Shown: in pieces, positions 32,635-40,965 of the stretch
Layout: every line of letters begins with the position of its first letter
Position numbering within the stretch: position 1 is the stretch's first letter
Assembly (NCBI GenBank): GCA_013372975.1
Contig: JABXIS010000018.1
Span: 1 to 42,350 of the forward strand
From: Alphaproteobacteria bacterium
GTDB lineage: Bacteria; Pseudomonadota; Alphaproteobacteria; Sphingomonadales; Kordiimonadaceae
Direction: 5' to 3'
Length of the DNA: 42,350 nt
Notes under the pieces: generated by a model
Told to the model about the DNA's origin: nothing
Database searches by the model: none
Seen by the model: only the letters and a program-made list of their open reading frames with translations
Position numbers and translations under genes: made by a program

Positions 32635-32650
32635 AGCATTAACCATGCCA
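32635..32650 (-). promoter_or_regulatory. Sigma-54-like promoter of transketolase/pse operon
   Basis: On the minus strand TGGCATGGTTAATGCT has GG and GC exactly 12 bases apart. It differs from the flgF and flagellin-2 boxes mainly at one -24 base (T for C). Transcription would start near 32624 and run through transketolase, SDR, ATP-grasp, GH57-like, pseB and pseC. Confidence 0.65.
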
Positions 32651-32694
32651 ATTCGTTAATTTTTTATCACACAGACCAATATGCGCGGTGTGCG

Positions 32695-33687
32695 CTAGAG
32701 GTCATATCCATATTTCTGGAGATCCAGCCCATAAGTAGCTGCCAATCGCTGGTTCACACTTTTCACAAATGTCATGAACATGTCTTCTGTTTGTGCGTCC
32801 AATGTATAGTCAAGCTGAACATCAGGTTGCGCTTGCGCCAACCTTACAGAGGCGTTTCGCAACGTGTTCATCGCACTCAATCTCATCTGTTCGCGCAAAA
32901 ACAGGCTCTCAAACATCGGAGAATTATCTTCCATGGTATAGATATCACATGGCTCGTAACTGATGAAGCTGTTGCCGTTGATGGCATTGCCCTGCTCACG
33001 CAACAAATTCAGCATGTGATATGATGCCGCTTCAGAGAGGCCAGCATTCTCTTTTCCGAGCGATTCTGTGATATAGATACCAGATGCGGCCAGTGCTTCA
33101 TGCAGCGCCATCTGATTTTCCACAAGCTCTTCAAAACAAATGATTTTTACATCTGAAAAATGCTTGCTGGCGACATTGGCAATGCCGCAATAGTCAGTAG
33201 TGCCCAAAAAGGACCGCCCACCTTTGAGAAGTTCATATTTAACAAAATCCGCGTAATCTATCGGCAACCCACGATAGGCCATCCGGTAGCGATAATAAGA
33301 CCGCAGATACTTCACTGGATTTCGGACAACCATAAGCACTGTGGTGTCCTCAGGCATAACCTTTTTCAGGCGAACCATCCGTTCTTCGTAAGAGACACCT
33401 CCCAGTGCATAGGTCGCAGGGATACGTTCTTCGCTAAGGATAAGCGCCTGCTGTTTGTTTTTGACCATATTCTCGCGCGCAATGTCAAAAACGTTTTGCA
33501 CCAGTTCTTCGTTATAATGGTGGGTGGGCGTTTGCAGCAATTCAGTTTCCACTGCATACAAAACCGCCTTTGACAGGCGTTTCGAGGGCCCCATACCTAG
33601 CATTAGGTTATTTTTATCGCGGAAAAATAGGTCCTGAATCGACGTTGACATCGATTTTGGCATTCCAATGTGCAGAAGCCCCTTCAT
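32695..33687 (-). CDS. Sulfotransferase-like protein
   Basis: The 330-residue protein has the two PAPS-binding marks of sulfotransferases. The 5' phosphosulfate loop is near the N-terminus (HIGMPKSMSTSIQDLFF, about 6-22) and the 3' phosphate-binding segment is VVRNPVKYLRSYYRYRM. The family moves sulfate from PAPS to hydroxyl groups of sugars or lipids. In this island a sugar or glycan acceptor is likely but unproven. GAGGGA lies 6 bases before the ATG. Its stop lies upstream of the transketolase promoter, so it is probably a separate unit. Confidence 0.8.
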   Translation of the reverse strand: MKGLLHIGMPKSMSTSIQDLFFRDKNNLMLGMGPSKRLSKAVLYAVETELLQTPTHHYNEELVQNVFDIARENMVKNKQQALILSEERIPATYALGGVSYEERMVRLKKVMPEDTTVLMVVRNPVKYLRSYYRYRMAYRGLPIDYADFVKYELLKGGRSFLGTTDYCGIANVASKHFSDVKIICFEELVENQMALHEALAASGIYITESLGKENAGLSEAASYHMLNLLREQGNAINGNSFISYEPCDIYTMEDNSPMFESLFLREQMRLSAMNTLRNASVRLAQAQPDVQLDYTLDAQTEDMFMTFVKSVNQRLAATYGLDLQKYGYDL

Positions 33688-33859
33688 TGATCATCCCTCA
33701 TATTTCAGAAACTGGCCCTTCGAAAGTCCGAAGCCGAGAGAAAAAAGTCAAGAAAAATAATGAATTACCGTCAACACCCCGAAATCTGATCTTGGCTCGA
33801 CATAATTTCATCAGTAGACTTGCCAACATTGAAAACCATCGAAACCGGGAGAGGACCAA

Positions 33860-35062
33860 ATGCAAGAGCCAGAAACCAATAATGGCATGCGTCGCCCCTG
33901 TTTCGTTTGCGGCTCACTTGAAGGGCCCACCCACATCGACCGCACAGTCGATGTTCTGGGCGTTGGAAAGCAACGTATGGCCTACCGCGCATGCGGCAGC
34001 TGCGGCCTGGTCCTTCAGGACCCGGCTGTACCGGTAGAAATGATGCTTCGCTACTACCGTAATTTTTCCAATTACACCAATGCGGGCCGCGGTGGTGAAC
34101 CAACTGACCGGAAAAAGCTGATCGTTGAGGACCAAATCAAATTTGTGGCTTCCCATTCCTTGAAACCAGGTTCTGCCTTTCAGGTTGGCTGTTCGGATGG
34201 GTATACACTTAGCAGGTTTGCAGCAGCGGGATGGCGCGTTGCCGGCTGTGATCCATCACCAGCCACAATTGCCCTGGCTGAGGAAAAGTGGAATGTGAAG
34301 GCAACAGTTGGCGATTTTGAAAGCTATGAAGCAAGCGTTGGCGAAGTCTATGACCTCTTTATCCTGACGCACGTTCTGGAACATATATATGATCCCGTAG
34401 CTGCACTTCAAAAAGCCGAAGGCATGCTGGCTGATAACGGTGCCCTGCTTGTCGAGGTTCCCTTGCTTACAGAGGTTGAGCATCTGATTGAAGGCTATTT
34501 CACCTTCGAACATATCAACTATTTTTCACACAATTCGCTGGTCAATACATTGGAAAAGGCCGGATTTGAATTGGTTGGCTCCATTCACGATGACTATGAG
34601 GCGGACCAGTACCCTATCCAACGTCTGGTCGCAAAAAAGAAGAAGGACCCGAAGGCAAACCTGGTTCGGGAAGAAGTGTGGGCGGCGAACATCCTGGCCA
34701 ATTTTGAGGATTGGGAATTAAATCAATGGCAAAGCCGGACAGCCGCCGCAGTTGCCAAGGTTGGCAAAGGGAAACCGGCAATCATCTGGGCAGCCGGGCT
34801 TCATACCTCTCAATTGTTTTTTTATACCAATATCAGGAATGATTTGGATATCGTTGCGATTGTGGACAACGATTCACAGAAATGGGGCAGTCAACTGCAT
34901 GACATCGACGTCATTTCACCTGAAGACTTTTGGCAAAATCACGCAGATACGCCCCTGGTAATTTCTTCTCGTGCCAGTGAGAAAGAGATCGCAGCCAGCC
35001 TTGCAAGCAAAGGCAAGGCGCGCGACGAGATCATTCTATTATATCAGGACATCATTCATTAA
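33860..35062 (+). CDS. C-methyltransferase-like SAM enzyme with zinc-binding N-terminus
   Basis: The 400-residue protein has three parts. The N-terminal zinc-type domain contains CFVC (14-17) and CGSC (45-48). The class I SAM domain has motif I QVGCSDGYTLSRF and the post-motif ILTHVLEHIYDP. The C-terminal Rossmann-like domain (IIWAAGLHTSQLFFYTNI, VAIVDNDSQKWGSQLHDIDV) is typical of NDP-sugar C-methyltransferases. These add a methyl carbon to keto-sugars or act on related nucleotide sugars. GGGAGAGGA precedes the ATG. It ends 2 bases before the convergent pyruvyl-transferase-like gene. Confidence 0.82.
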   Translation: MQEPETNNGMRRPCFVCGSLEGPTHIDRTVDVLGVGKQRMAYRACGSCGLVLQDPAVPVEMMLRYYRNFSNYTNAGRGGEPTDRKKLIVEDQIKFVASHSLKPGSAFQVGCSDGYTLSRFAAAGWRVAGCDPSPATIALAEEKWNVKATVGDFESYEASVGEVYDLFILTHVLEHIYDPVAALQKAEGMLADNGALLVEVPLLTEVEHLIEGYFTFEHINYFSHNSLVNTLEKAGFELVGSIHDDYEADQYPIQRLVAKKKKDPKANLVREEVWAANILANFEDWELNQWQSRTAAAVAKVGKGKPAIIWAAGLHTSQLFFYTNIRNDLDIVAIVDNDSQKWGSQLHDIDVISPEDFWQNHADTPLVISSRASEKEIAASLASKGKARDEIILLYQDIIH

Positions 35063-35064
35063 TG

Positions 35065-36228
35065 CTACGGCCAGAAAGGCGCCTGCTCGTATAGCTCTTT
35101 CAGCCCACTTGCCCTATCTTGAAAAGCATTTTTCTGGCGCTCTCGAAGGGACACGTGTTCAGCTAGAAATTGGCTAATTCTGCTGCAGACCACGTCTTTG
35201 CTGTCGGTTAGGGCAATAGGGGCATCTGCATCAATGTCAGCACAGGCGTTCGCCGCATTATCGTTTTCGCTAATGCCAAAGACAGGCACCCCAGAAGCCG
35301 CTGCAAACAACATTGAATGCCTGCGGATACCGATCAAAGCGCAAGTGGTTCTATAAAAGTCATTGTACTGCGCAATATCCAGCCATTCCTCCTGCACAAA
35401 ATCAGCACCAAACTTCTGTTTGATATCCGCCAAGATGGTACGGTCGTCTACATATGGGTCATCAAGCCCATAGTAGCAGTGCGGGATTCCAACCGGTTCA
35501 AAACCGTTTTGCTTGATAGCGTCGACAACCCAGCCCATCATGGTCAGATAGCGTTCGTACGGCATACCGCTATAATCATCGTTGATATATCTCACCGAAA
35601 CGGCCACACGCTTGCTTCGCAGGTCAGACGGCTGCCAGTCCAGCGCAAAAGCCGGATCTGCCGCCACATACACATTTGGGTTTTTGCACCCTAAATCCCG
35701 AAGCACTTTCTCAGATTTTACATCTCTGACGCCCACGCTATCGCAATTTTCCACGATGAAACGAACAAATTCCTTGCCGCGATCAGTCCTTAGACCGATG
35801 AAGGTCATGGCATATATGTGAACGGGCACGCCGAGGAACTTACATATGGTTACAAGCGTTGACCAATAGGATAGTGGCCCTCGCATTACTCCGTCTACAA
35901 AATCCACCAGCAGACGGCCTCCACCGATTACCAGCCCCTCCGATTTCAGAAGATGCTGTACGAGCGAACCAAGGTGGTCTGTATTCTCACCAACATTGAA
36001 GCCACGGAAAAAGCGCCCCCGGCTGGCTTCCTTGTTTTCGAATTCAAAATTTTCGATGATCTCATCGGCCTGGTAAACCTTGGTGAGGACCTCATGGTCA
36101 TGACGAGACAGAAGCTTAACCCCCAAGCCTTTTTCTGAAGCCAATTCCGTGAAAAGCTTTAGCATGGCGTAGTCACCAACGTTTTTGGTGTCGTAACCTC
36201 CTGCCAAGACAAGATATCTATCCGCCAT
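35065..36228 (-). CDS. Polysaccharide pyruvyl transferase family protein
   Basis: The 387-residue protein starts MADRYLVLAGGYDTKNVGDY and matches the WcaK/AmsJ/CsaB-like pyruvyl transferase fold. Visible parts are EGLVIGGGRLLVDF, DSVGVRDVKSEKVLRDLG, VAVSVRYINDD and IGIRRHSMLFAAASGVPVFG. Relatives move pyruvate from PEP onto sugar hydroxyls as a ketal, or act in related sugar modifications. The ATG at 36228 has AAGGGG about 9 bases upstream; an ATG at 36258 would add 10 residues. It converges on the methyltransferase gene and diverges from the pseF-pseG fusion. Confidence 0.8.
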   Translation of the reverse strand: MADRYLVLAGGYDTKNVGDYAMLKLFTELASEKGLGVKLLSRHDHEVLTKVYQADEIIENFEFENKEASRGRFFRGFNVGENTDHLGSLVQHLLKSEGLVIGGGRLLVDFVDGVMRGPLSYWSTLVTICKFLGVPVHIYAMTFIGLRTDRGKEFVRFIVENCDSVGVRDVKSEKVLRDLGCKNPNVYVAADPAFALDWQPSDLRSKRVAVSVRYINDDYSGMPYERYLTMMGWVVDAIKQNGFEPVGIPHCYYGLDDPYVDDRTILADIKQKFGADFVQEEWLDIAQYNDFYRTTCALIGIRRHSMLFAAASGVPVFGISENDNAANACADIDADAPIALTDSKDVVCSRISQFLAEHVSLRERQKNAFQDRASGLKELYEQAPFWP

Positions 36229-36346
36229 GTCTGTCTGCCCCTTGTGAACCAATACCATATTGTTACCAGCTACTTACTGTGCCACATTGGCATAAATGTC
36301 CAAGAACTGAAACAACTTCAACCGTCATTTTCTGCATCGAAAAAAG

Positions 36347-38101
36347 TTGAAAACAACTGCAATCATACAAGCTCGAATGAGCTCAACGCGCCTACCAGCA
36401 AAGGTTTTGCAACCTCTGTGTGGCAAACCACTAATATGGCATATCATTCATCGTCTTAAAAAAAGCCGCCATATTGAAACAGTTGTTGTTGCTACCTCTT
36501 CTAAACCCAGTGACAATCCGTTGGAAGATTTTTGCAAGAATGAGGCCATCCCTATTGTAAGAGGATCCCTGAAAAATGTTCTTGCGCGTGTTGCCCTTGC
36601 TGCCGAAAAATTTCCGTCAGAATATATAGTCAGGGTGGCAGGCGACGCGCCCCTGATTGAAGCCGAGACAATTGACAAAATGATCGAGCTGCTTGAATTC
36701 GAGGATGCTGACCGCATTTTCGGCGATGGGCGGCCAACAATCCATTGCGGCTTCGAGGTTGTCAGCAGCAGGCTGTTCGCTACGATCCTGAAAGACTTTG
36801 GTGATGATCCAGTGGCAAAAGAGCATGTAACAGGCATGCTGGGTTTTAACCCGAACCTGGGCAAAGGGGCTAATTTTACCTTCGAAGACAGCCATGTAAT
36901 TGAAGGAGTGAATGCCTCTGTTGATACGCCTGCTGACCAGAGTTTTATCACCGCTCTATATCGGGAGACGGGTGCGACTGTGGGCGACCTATCGCTATCA
37001 GAAGCAGTGGCAGCCCTAAAAGCAAATCCCGCACTTTTGAATATAAACGCCGACGTGAAGCGAAAATCAGCCCTCGCCAAGTCTCAGATGATGCTATTTG
37101 TGGTCCAGGGCGGCAGTGAATATGGGTTGGGGCACCTCAAACGTTGCCTCAAGTTGGCCAACACGGCCAGGTCCCATTTTGCCTATGGCATTCATTTTCT
37201 ATATATCGGTGAAACGGGCCTTGAACTGATCGCTGCCGACGGCTTCCAGTGTACCGCGACCACAAAAGGGAAAGCTGCAGAGACATTAAAGAACCTGTCC
37301 GAAACGCTTGAGGCCAATCTTCTCGTTATTGATATAAAAGACGCCTTGTCCAAATCCGATTTGTGTTCGACAGAATTGCTCATGTCATTACCCATTTGCC
37401 TTATCGACGACGCTTCCGAACGGCTGGATGTTGCCACTGTTACTTTTGTGCCGCCAACGCCCGAAGTGACCGCCATCGACTGGAGCCAATTGAGCTGTAT
37501 ACCTTATATCGGCTGGAAATGGTCAATCGTTCCGAATGGCCCGGCTTTGCAATGCCCTACCCGGAAAGTTGATGATAAATCTCGTATTCTCCTAACGATG
37601 GGGGGAAGCGATCCCTATCGCTTAACAGAACGCTTCGCCGCCATTTTGGCAAAGACAGGCTGTGCAAACCCTGTATCGGTGTTGATCGGGCCTGACTTCC
37701 GGGAACCAAAGGAAACAATAAGCGAAGTAAAGACCTTCCTGCCCCATGCTGAAATGCTCGAGAATGTCACGGAAATGGGCAGCTTATTCCAGACACATGA
37801 CATTGTCTTGACGGCCTATGGTATGACAGTCCTGGAAGCACTGGCTTATGGATGTGCCACTGCATTCACGCCCCATTCGGAAAATGACAGCGAAGCGGCG
37901 ACAATGTTGGTAGAGGATGGGGCCGCGATCAATCTTGGACCACATGCCAGTACACCAGACGCCGTCATTGCAGGTCGGCTGAAATTGATGCTTTCCTCGC
38001 ACGAAAAATTAAATGCCATGGGGCAACGCGGCGCGGAAAAATTCTCACACGAAACATGCGAGAATATAATGCAGGTGCTCGCTTCACTTGAAGCGCGCTA
38101 G
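36347..38101 (+). CDS. Fused SpsF-type cytidylyltransferase and PseG-type UDP-sugar hydrolase
   Basis: The 584-residue protein joins two pathway steps. Residues 1 to about 245 are an SpsF/COG1861 nucleotidyltransferase (IIQARMSSTRLPAKVLQPL, RVAGDAPLIEAETIDKMIEL), which would activate a nonulosonic acid as CMP-sugar. Residues from about 250 to 584 are PseG-like (GGSEYGLGHLKRCLKLA with H263; ILLTMGGSDPYRLTERFAAI; LTAYGMTVLEALAYG), which removes UDP from the diamino sugar. The start is TTG at 36347, since the first residues already match the family and no ATG lies in frame before it. The ribosome-binding site is poor. It overlaps the PseI-like gene by 4 bases at the 3' end. Confidence 0.87.
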   Translation: MKTTAIIQARMSSTRLPAKVLQPLCGKPLIWHIIHRLKKSRHIETVVVATSSKPSDNPLEDFCKNEAIPIVRGSLKNVLARVALAAEKFPSEYIVRVAGDAPLIEAETIDKMIELLEFEDADRIFGDGRPTIHCGFEVVSSRLFATILKDFGDDPVAKEHVTGMLGFNPNLGKGANFTFEDSHVIEGVNASVDTPADQSFITALYRETGATVGDLSLSEAVAALKANPALLNINADVKRKSALAKSQMMLFVVQGGSEYGLGHLKRCLKLANTARSHFAYGIHFLYIGETGLELIAADGFQCTATTKGKAAETLKNLSETLEANLLVIDIKDALSKSDLCSTELLMSLPICLIDDASERLDVATVTFVPPTPEVTAIDWSQLSCIPYIGWKWSIVPNGPALQCPTRKVDDKSRILLTMGGSDPYRLTERFAAILAKTGCANPVSVLIGPDFREPKETISEVKTFLPHAEMLENVTEMGSLFQTHDIVLTAYGMTVLEALAYGCATAFTPHSENDSEAATMLVEDGAAINLGPHASTPDAVIAGRLKLMLSSHEKLNAMGQRGAEKFSHETCENIMQVLASLEAR

Positions 38102-38958
38102 GGCCGCCACCCTTCACGAATGGTCCGTAATGGCCGCAATCCATCTGTTGGATCCGCACGCCAATCCCGGTCAGGCGCTTCAGCGTCCGTGGCCACCTTT
38201 ACACCGGTGCCATCGGCAGAGAAGCCTTCCCTGACATTTGCGATAACAGGTGCGATTTCCTCAGGCAACCAGCAGTGCCCGGTTGCATATTCAGCGCCCC
38301 TTTCATCCAGATCCAGGTGGAATTCAATGATCGAGGCCTGATAAGCATGTATCGCGCGGTATAGAACGGCCGGGCTTCGAGAATGGTCCGACCACCCAAC
38401 CCGAACACCAAACCGGTTACGTATGGTATCAATGGCGGATAAATTGCACTGCTCTGCGGGTACAGGATAACCAGAGACACAATGCAGCAAAGTCAGGTCT
38501 TCTCCTCCCGCATCATGAAAACACTTAACTGCGTGCCCAATTTCATCCAAAGTTGCCATTCCCGTCGACAAAATTGTCGGCACACCTGTTTTCGCACACG
38601 CTGCGATCAGGTCATCCCACAAAAGTTCGTATGATGCGATTTTGAAGAAATCGACCATTGGCGCCAGAATTTCGACGGCCTCAAGGAAAAAAGGCGTGCA
38701 GGAAAACTGCACTCCCTTTTCCACACACCTTTGTTTTATGTGCGGCAGAAATTCCTCTGGCAATTCCCACTGTTTGCGACGGCTATGTTCCTTACTTTGA
38801 CTCAGGATTTCTGGCGCAAACAATTCATCAATTCGGAACAGCTGAAACTTAACCGCATCAACACCGCTTGCTGCACTTGCATCCACAAACTCAAGGCAAC
38901 GGTCCAAATCCCGCGCGTGGTTGCTGGATACTTCAGAAATAAACAAAGGGGCCGTCAT
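38098..38958 (-). CDS. NeuB/PseI-family nonulosonic acid synthase lacking SAF domain
   Basis: The 286-residue protein has the NeuB-family TIM barrel: FISEVSSNHARDLDRCLEFV, GVDAVKFQLFRIDELFAPE, KIASYELLWDDLIAAC, ILSTGMATLDEIGHAV, LLHCVSGYPVP and GWSDHS. The family condenses PEP with an amino hexose to make sialic, legionaminic or pseudaminic acids. Usual members are about 340-350 residues and end in an SAF (antifreeze-like) domain. Here the protein stops after about 285 residues with a short tail (ADPTDGLRPLRTIREGWRP). Either the SAF role is lost or supplied by another protein, or this is a variant synthase. It lies 17 bases after the flmG-like gene on the same strand. Confidence 0.85.
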   Translation of the reverse strand: MTAPLFISEVSSNHARDLDRCLEFVDASAASGVDAVKFQLFRIDELFAPEILSQSKEHSRRKQWELPEEFLPHIKQRCVEKGVQFSCTPFFLEAVEILAPMVDFFKIASYELLWDDLIAACAKTGVPTILSTGMATLDEIGHAVKCFHDAGGEDLTLLHCVSGYPVPAEQCNLSAIDTIRNRFGVRVGWSDHSRSPAVLYRAIHAYQASIIEFHLDLDERGAEYATGHCWLPEEIAPVIANVREGFSADGTGVKVATDAEAPDRDWRADPTDGLRPLRTIREGWRP

Positions 38959-38975
38959 AGGGCTTTAATTCCTGC

Positions 38976-40712
38976 TCAATGAGTGGCAACAAAATCAGCC
39001 AAAGCCAGCCGAACATCATCCACAGGTCCATCCCAACTGCCCAAACGCCCTTCCTGCGTGAAAAAACGACCTTGTGGCAAAAACTTCGGACGACCTTCCT
39101 CGCAGCCAAACCGCCACCAAGGTTGAAGTTCTGTCATCCACCATGTGGGGGTGCCGACGCTCGCCGCGAATGTCAGTGGGGAAACCCCAGCCCCCAGAAC
39201 CAGATCCAAATTCTCAGCGATCGCCAGATTTGCCTCAATATTTTTCTTCATATCGATATCGTCAAACCGATGAATCTTGATGCCATGGGCTTTTTCAAAG
39301 GCCTCTACTTCCTCGCGCACGTCGGTATATTGCAAGCTGAAAAAGTGCACCCCTTTTTGTTGGAGTACAGGAAGAAGTTTTTCCAATGACAAGTAGGCGC
39401 GGGAACGCTCAATTGTCATATGACCACTTCGCCAGGCGATTCCCACTTTCAACCCTTCACCCACGCTTGAAATTCTCTCCGCCAGAGCCTTCTTCAAGCC
39501 CTTGTCTGCGTGAAGAAATCCTTCAGGGAATTCCGGAATATCTTCAATCGATTTCCAGTAATACCTAGGCAAACTTGCGATTGGGACAGCCCAATCTATC
39601 TCAAGCCCCTCATCGCGAATTGCGTATTCAATATCGGGATAAGAACGATAGATATAGCCATAGGCGCTTTTTGTGGCTCCAGGTACCACCGTTGCATTCG
39701 GGAACCGTCGTTCGAAAATCGTCACCAGACGTTTCTCACAACCAATGTATAGCTTCTCAGCCTCTTCATATACGCGCTCAAGCATGATGCTGAACAGAAT
39801 CTCGTCCCCAATGCCCTGCTCACCTGTTACAAACAGGGACTTTCCCTTGAGACTGCTTCCGTCCCAGACAGGAACCTTGTGCGTGTAAATCAGTGTCTGC
39901 CCAAGCTTGCGGCGCGGATCAAGCCGCCACTCATATTCCTCGAAGCCATTTACCAGATCACCGTCATGCATCAAACAGAAGGCCTTGGATATATGCAGTT
40001 CCGGGGTATCAGGGTGAACTTTCAGCCCGCGCTCTGCCAGCGCCAGACGCTTCTTCGTGTCCATCTCCACGAAGGCCAAGTTGTTCATTGCCTTGAAACT
40101 TTTCGGGTTCAGCCGCAGTGCTTCCTCGAAAAATACCTTGGATGCTTCCCGGCCATCGCGCTTCTGGACCGTATGCCCCAGAACGTTCCATAGTCCTGAA
40201 TGCTCAGGAAAGATCGGAATTACATTCTTAAGCATATCAATACCGGCATCCAGCTGGTCTGCGCCCGCAAGCGCTGATCCCAGGTTCACATAATGTGAGG
40301 CTGTATTGGGGTCCAGTTCGATAAGGGCACGGCCGATTTTCACTGCCGTATCATACATGGACATCTCGAGCGCCATCTGCAGCATAATTGCGCAGATATC
40401 CGGGGTTGGCTCGTGCCGCGACAAAGTTTTTTCCAAAACTTCGATCGCTTTCTCTCGCACCCCCAATTGCACAAGGGCATGAGACAGAATGGTCAACAGG
40501 GCCAGATCATCTGAATAGTATTCCCAGGCCCGAAGCAAATGCTTAACGGCTACAGGCCAGTCTCTTTTCTGGGAAGCCTTCTTGCCAAGCGCAATTTCCT
40601 TGTCGGCTTGCGACTTTGAAATCTTCGGCTTGCTTTTCGCAGCAGCCTGGTCAATTGAAGTAATGGGGCGCAAGGGCTTCAAGGCCATCTCAGCTTTTTC
40701 CTTGTCCGCCAT
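38976..40712 (-). CDS. flmG: FlmG-like flagellin glycosyltransferase with TPR domain
   Basis: The 578-residue protein combines a basic N-terminus, a tetratricopeptide region at about residues 35-260 (VKHLLRAWEYYSDDLALLTI, ASHYVNLGSALAGADQLDAG) and a GT-B-like C-terminal region. The latter shows SLFVTGEQGIGDEILFSIML, LKVGIAWRSGH and DLVLGAGVSPLTFAASVGTP. This is the domain order of Caulobacter FlmG, which binds flagellin through its TPRs and adds nonulosonic acid. The ATG at 40712 has AGGAG 7 bases upstream. A sigma-54 promoter lies 104 bases upstream, and it is followed by the PseI-like gene in the same transcript. Confidence 0.87.
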   Translation of the reverse strand: MADKEKAEMALKPLRPITSIDQAAAKSKPKISKSQADKEIALGKKASQKRDWPVAVKHLLRAWEYYSDDLALLTILSHALVQLGVREKAIEVLEKTLSRHEPTPDICAIMLQMALEMSMYDTAVKIGRALIELDPNTASHYVNLGSALAGADQLDAGIDMLKNVIPIFPEHSGLWNVLGHTVQKRDGREASKVFFEEALRLNPKSFKAMNNLAFVEMDTKKRLALAERGLKVHPDTPELHISKAFCLMHDGDLVNGFEEYEWRLDPRRKLGQTLIYTHKVPVWDGSSLKGKSLFVTGEQGIGDEILFSIMLERVYEEAEKLYIGCEKRLVTIFERRFPNATVVPGATKSAYGYIYRSYPDIEYAIRDEGLEIDWAVPIASLPRYYWKSIEDIPEFPEGFLHADKGLKKALAERISSVGEGLKVGIAWRSGHMTIERSRAYLSLEKLLPVLQQKGVHFFSLQYTDVREEVEAFEKAHGIKIHRFDDIDMKKNIEANLAIAENLDLVLGAGVSPLTFAASVGTPTWWMTELQPWWRFGCEEGRPKFLPQGRFFTQEGRLGSWDGPVDDVRLALADFVATH

Positions 40713-40815
40713 ACATCTGCTCCTGCTCAATAAATTTATGTCATAAAAAAACTGACTCGCGACTTTCCCTAAGGTTCGGCCCGCAATGCCAAATCATAAC
40801 TTCCTGACAACCAAA

Positions 40816-40831
40816 TGCAATCAAAGTGCCA
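40816..40831 (-). promoter_or_regulatory. Sigma-54 promoter of flmG-like/pseI-like operon
   Basis: On the minus strand TGGCACTTTGATTGCA has GG and GC 12 bases apart and a full TTGCA -12 box. The predicted start is near 40805, giving a leader of about 93 bases before the ATG at 40712. Confidence 0.85.
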
Positions 40832-40965
40832 ATTGAAACAACTGGCTATCAAATTTATTTTTCTTACTATATCATGAGTTAGGCAGAAACTATCTGTTAA
40901 TATAATGACATCAAGATCGAAAATATGTCTGCATTCAAGGGGTGTAGCGCCAAGGGGAGGCCTGA

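Noticed and set aside
36269-36284. Sigma-54-like TGGCAC on the minus strand upstream of the pyruvyl-transferase-like gene
   Set aside because: The GG and GC are 13 bases apart instead of 12, which sigma-54 does not normally tolerate.
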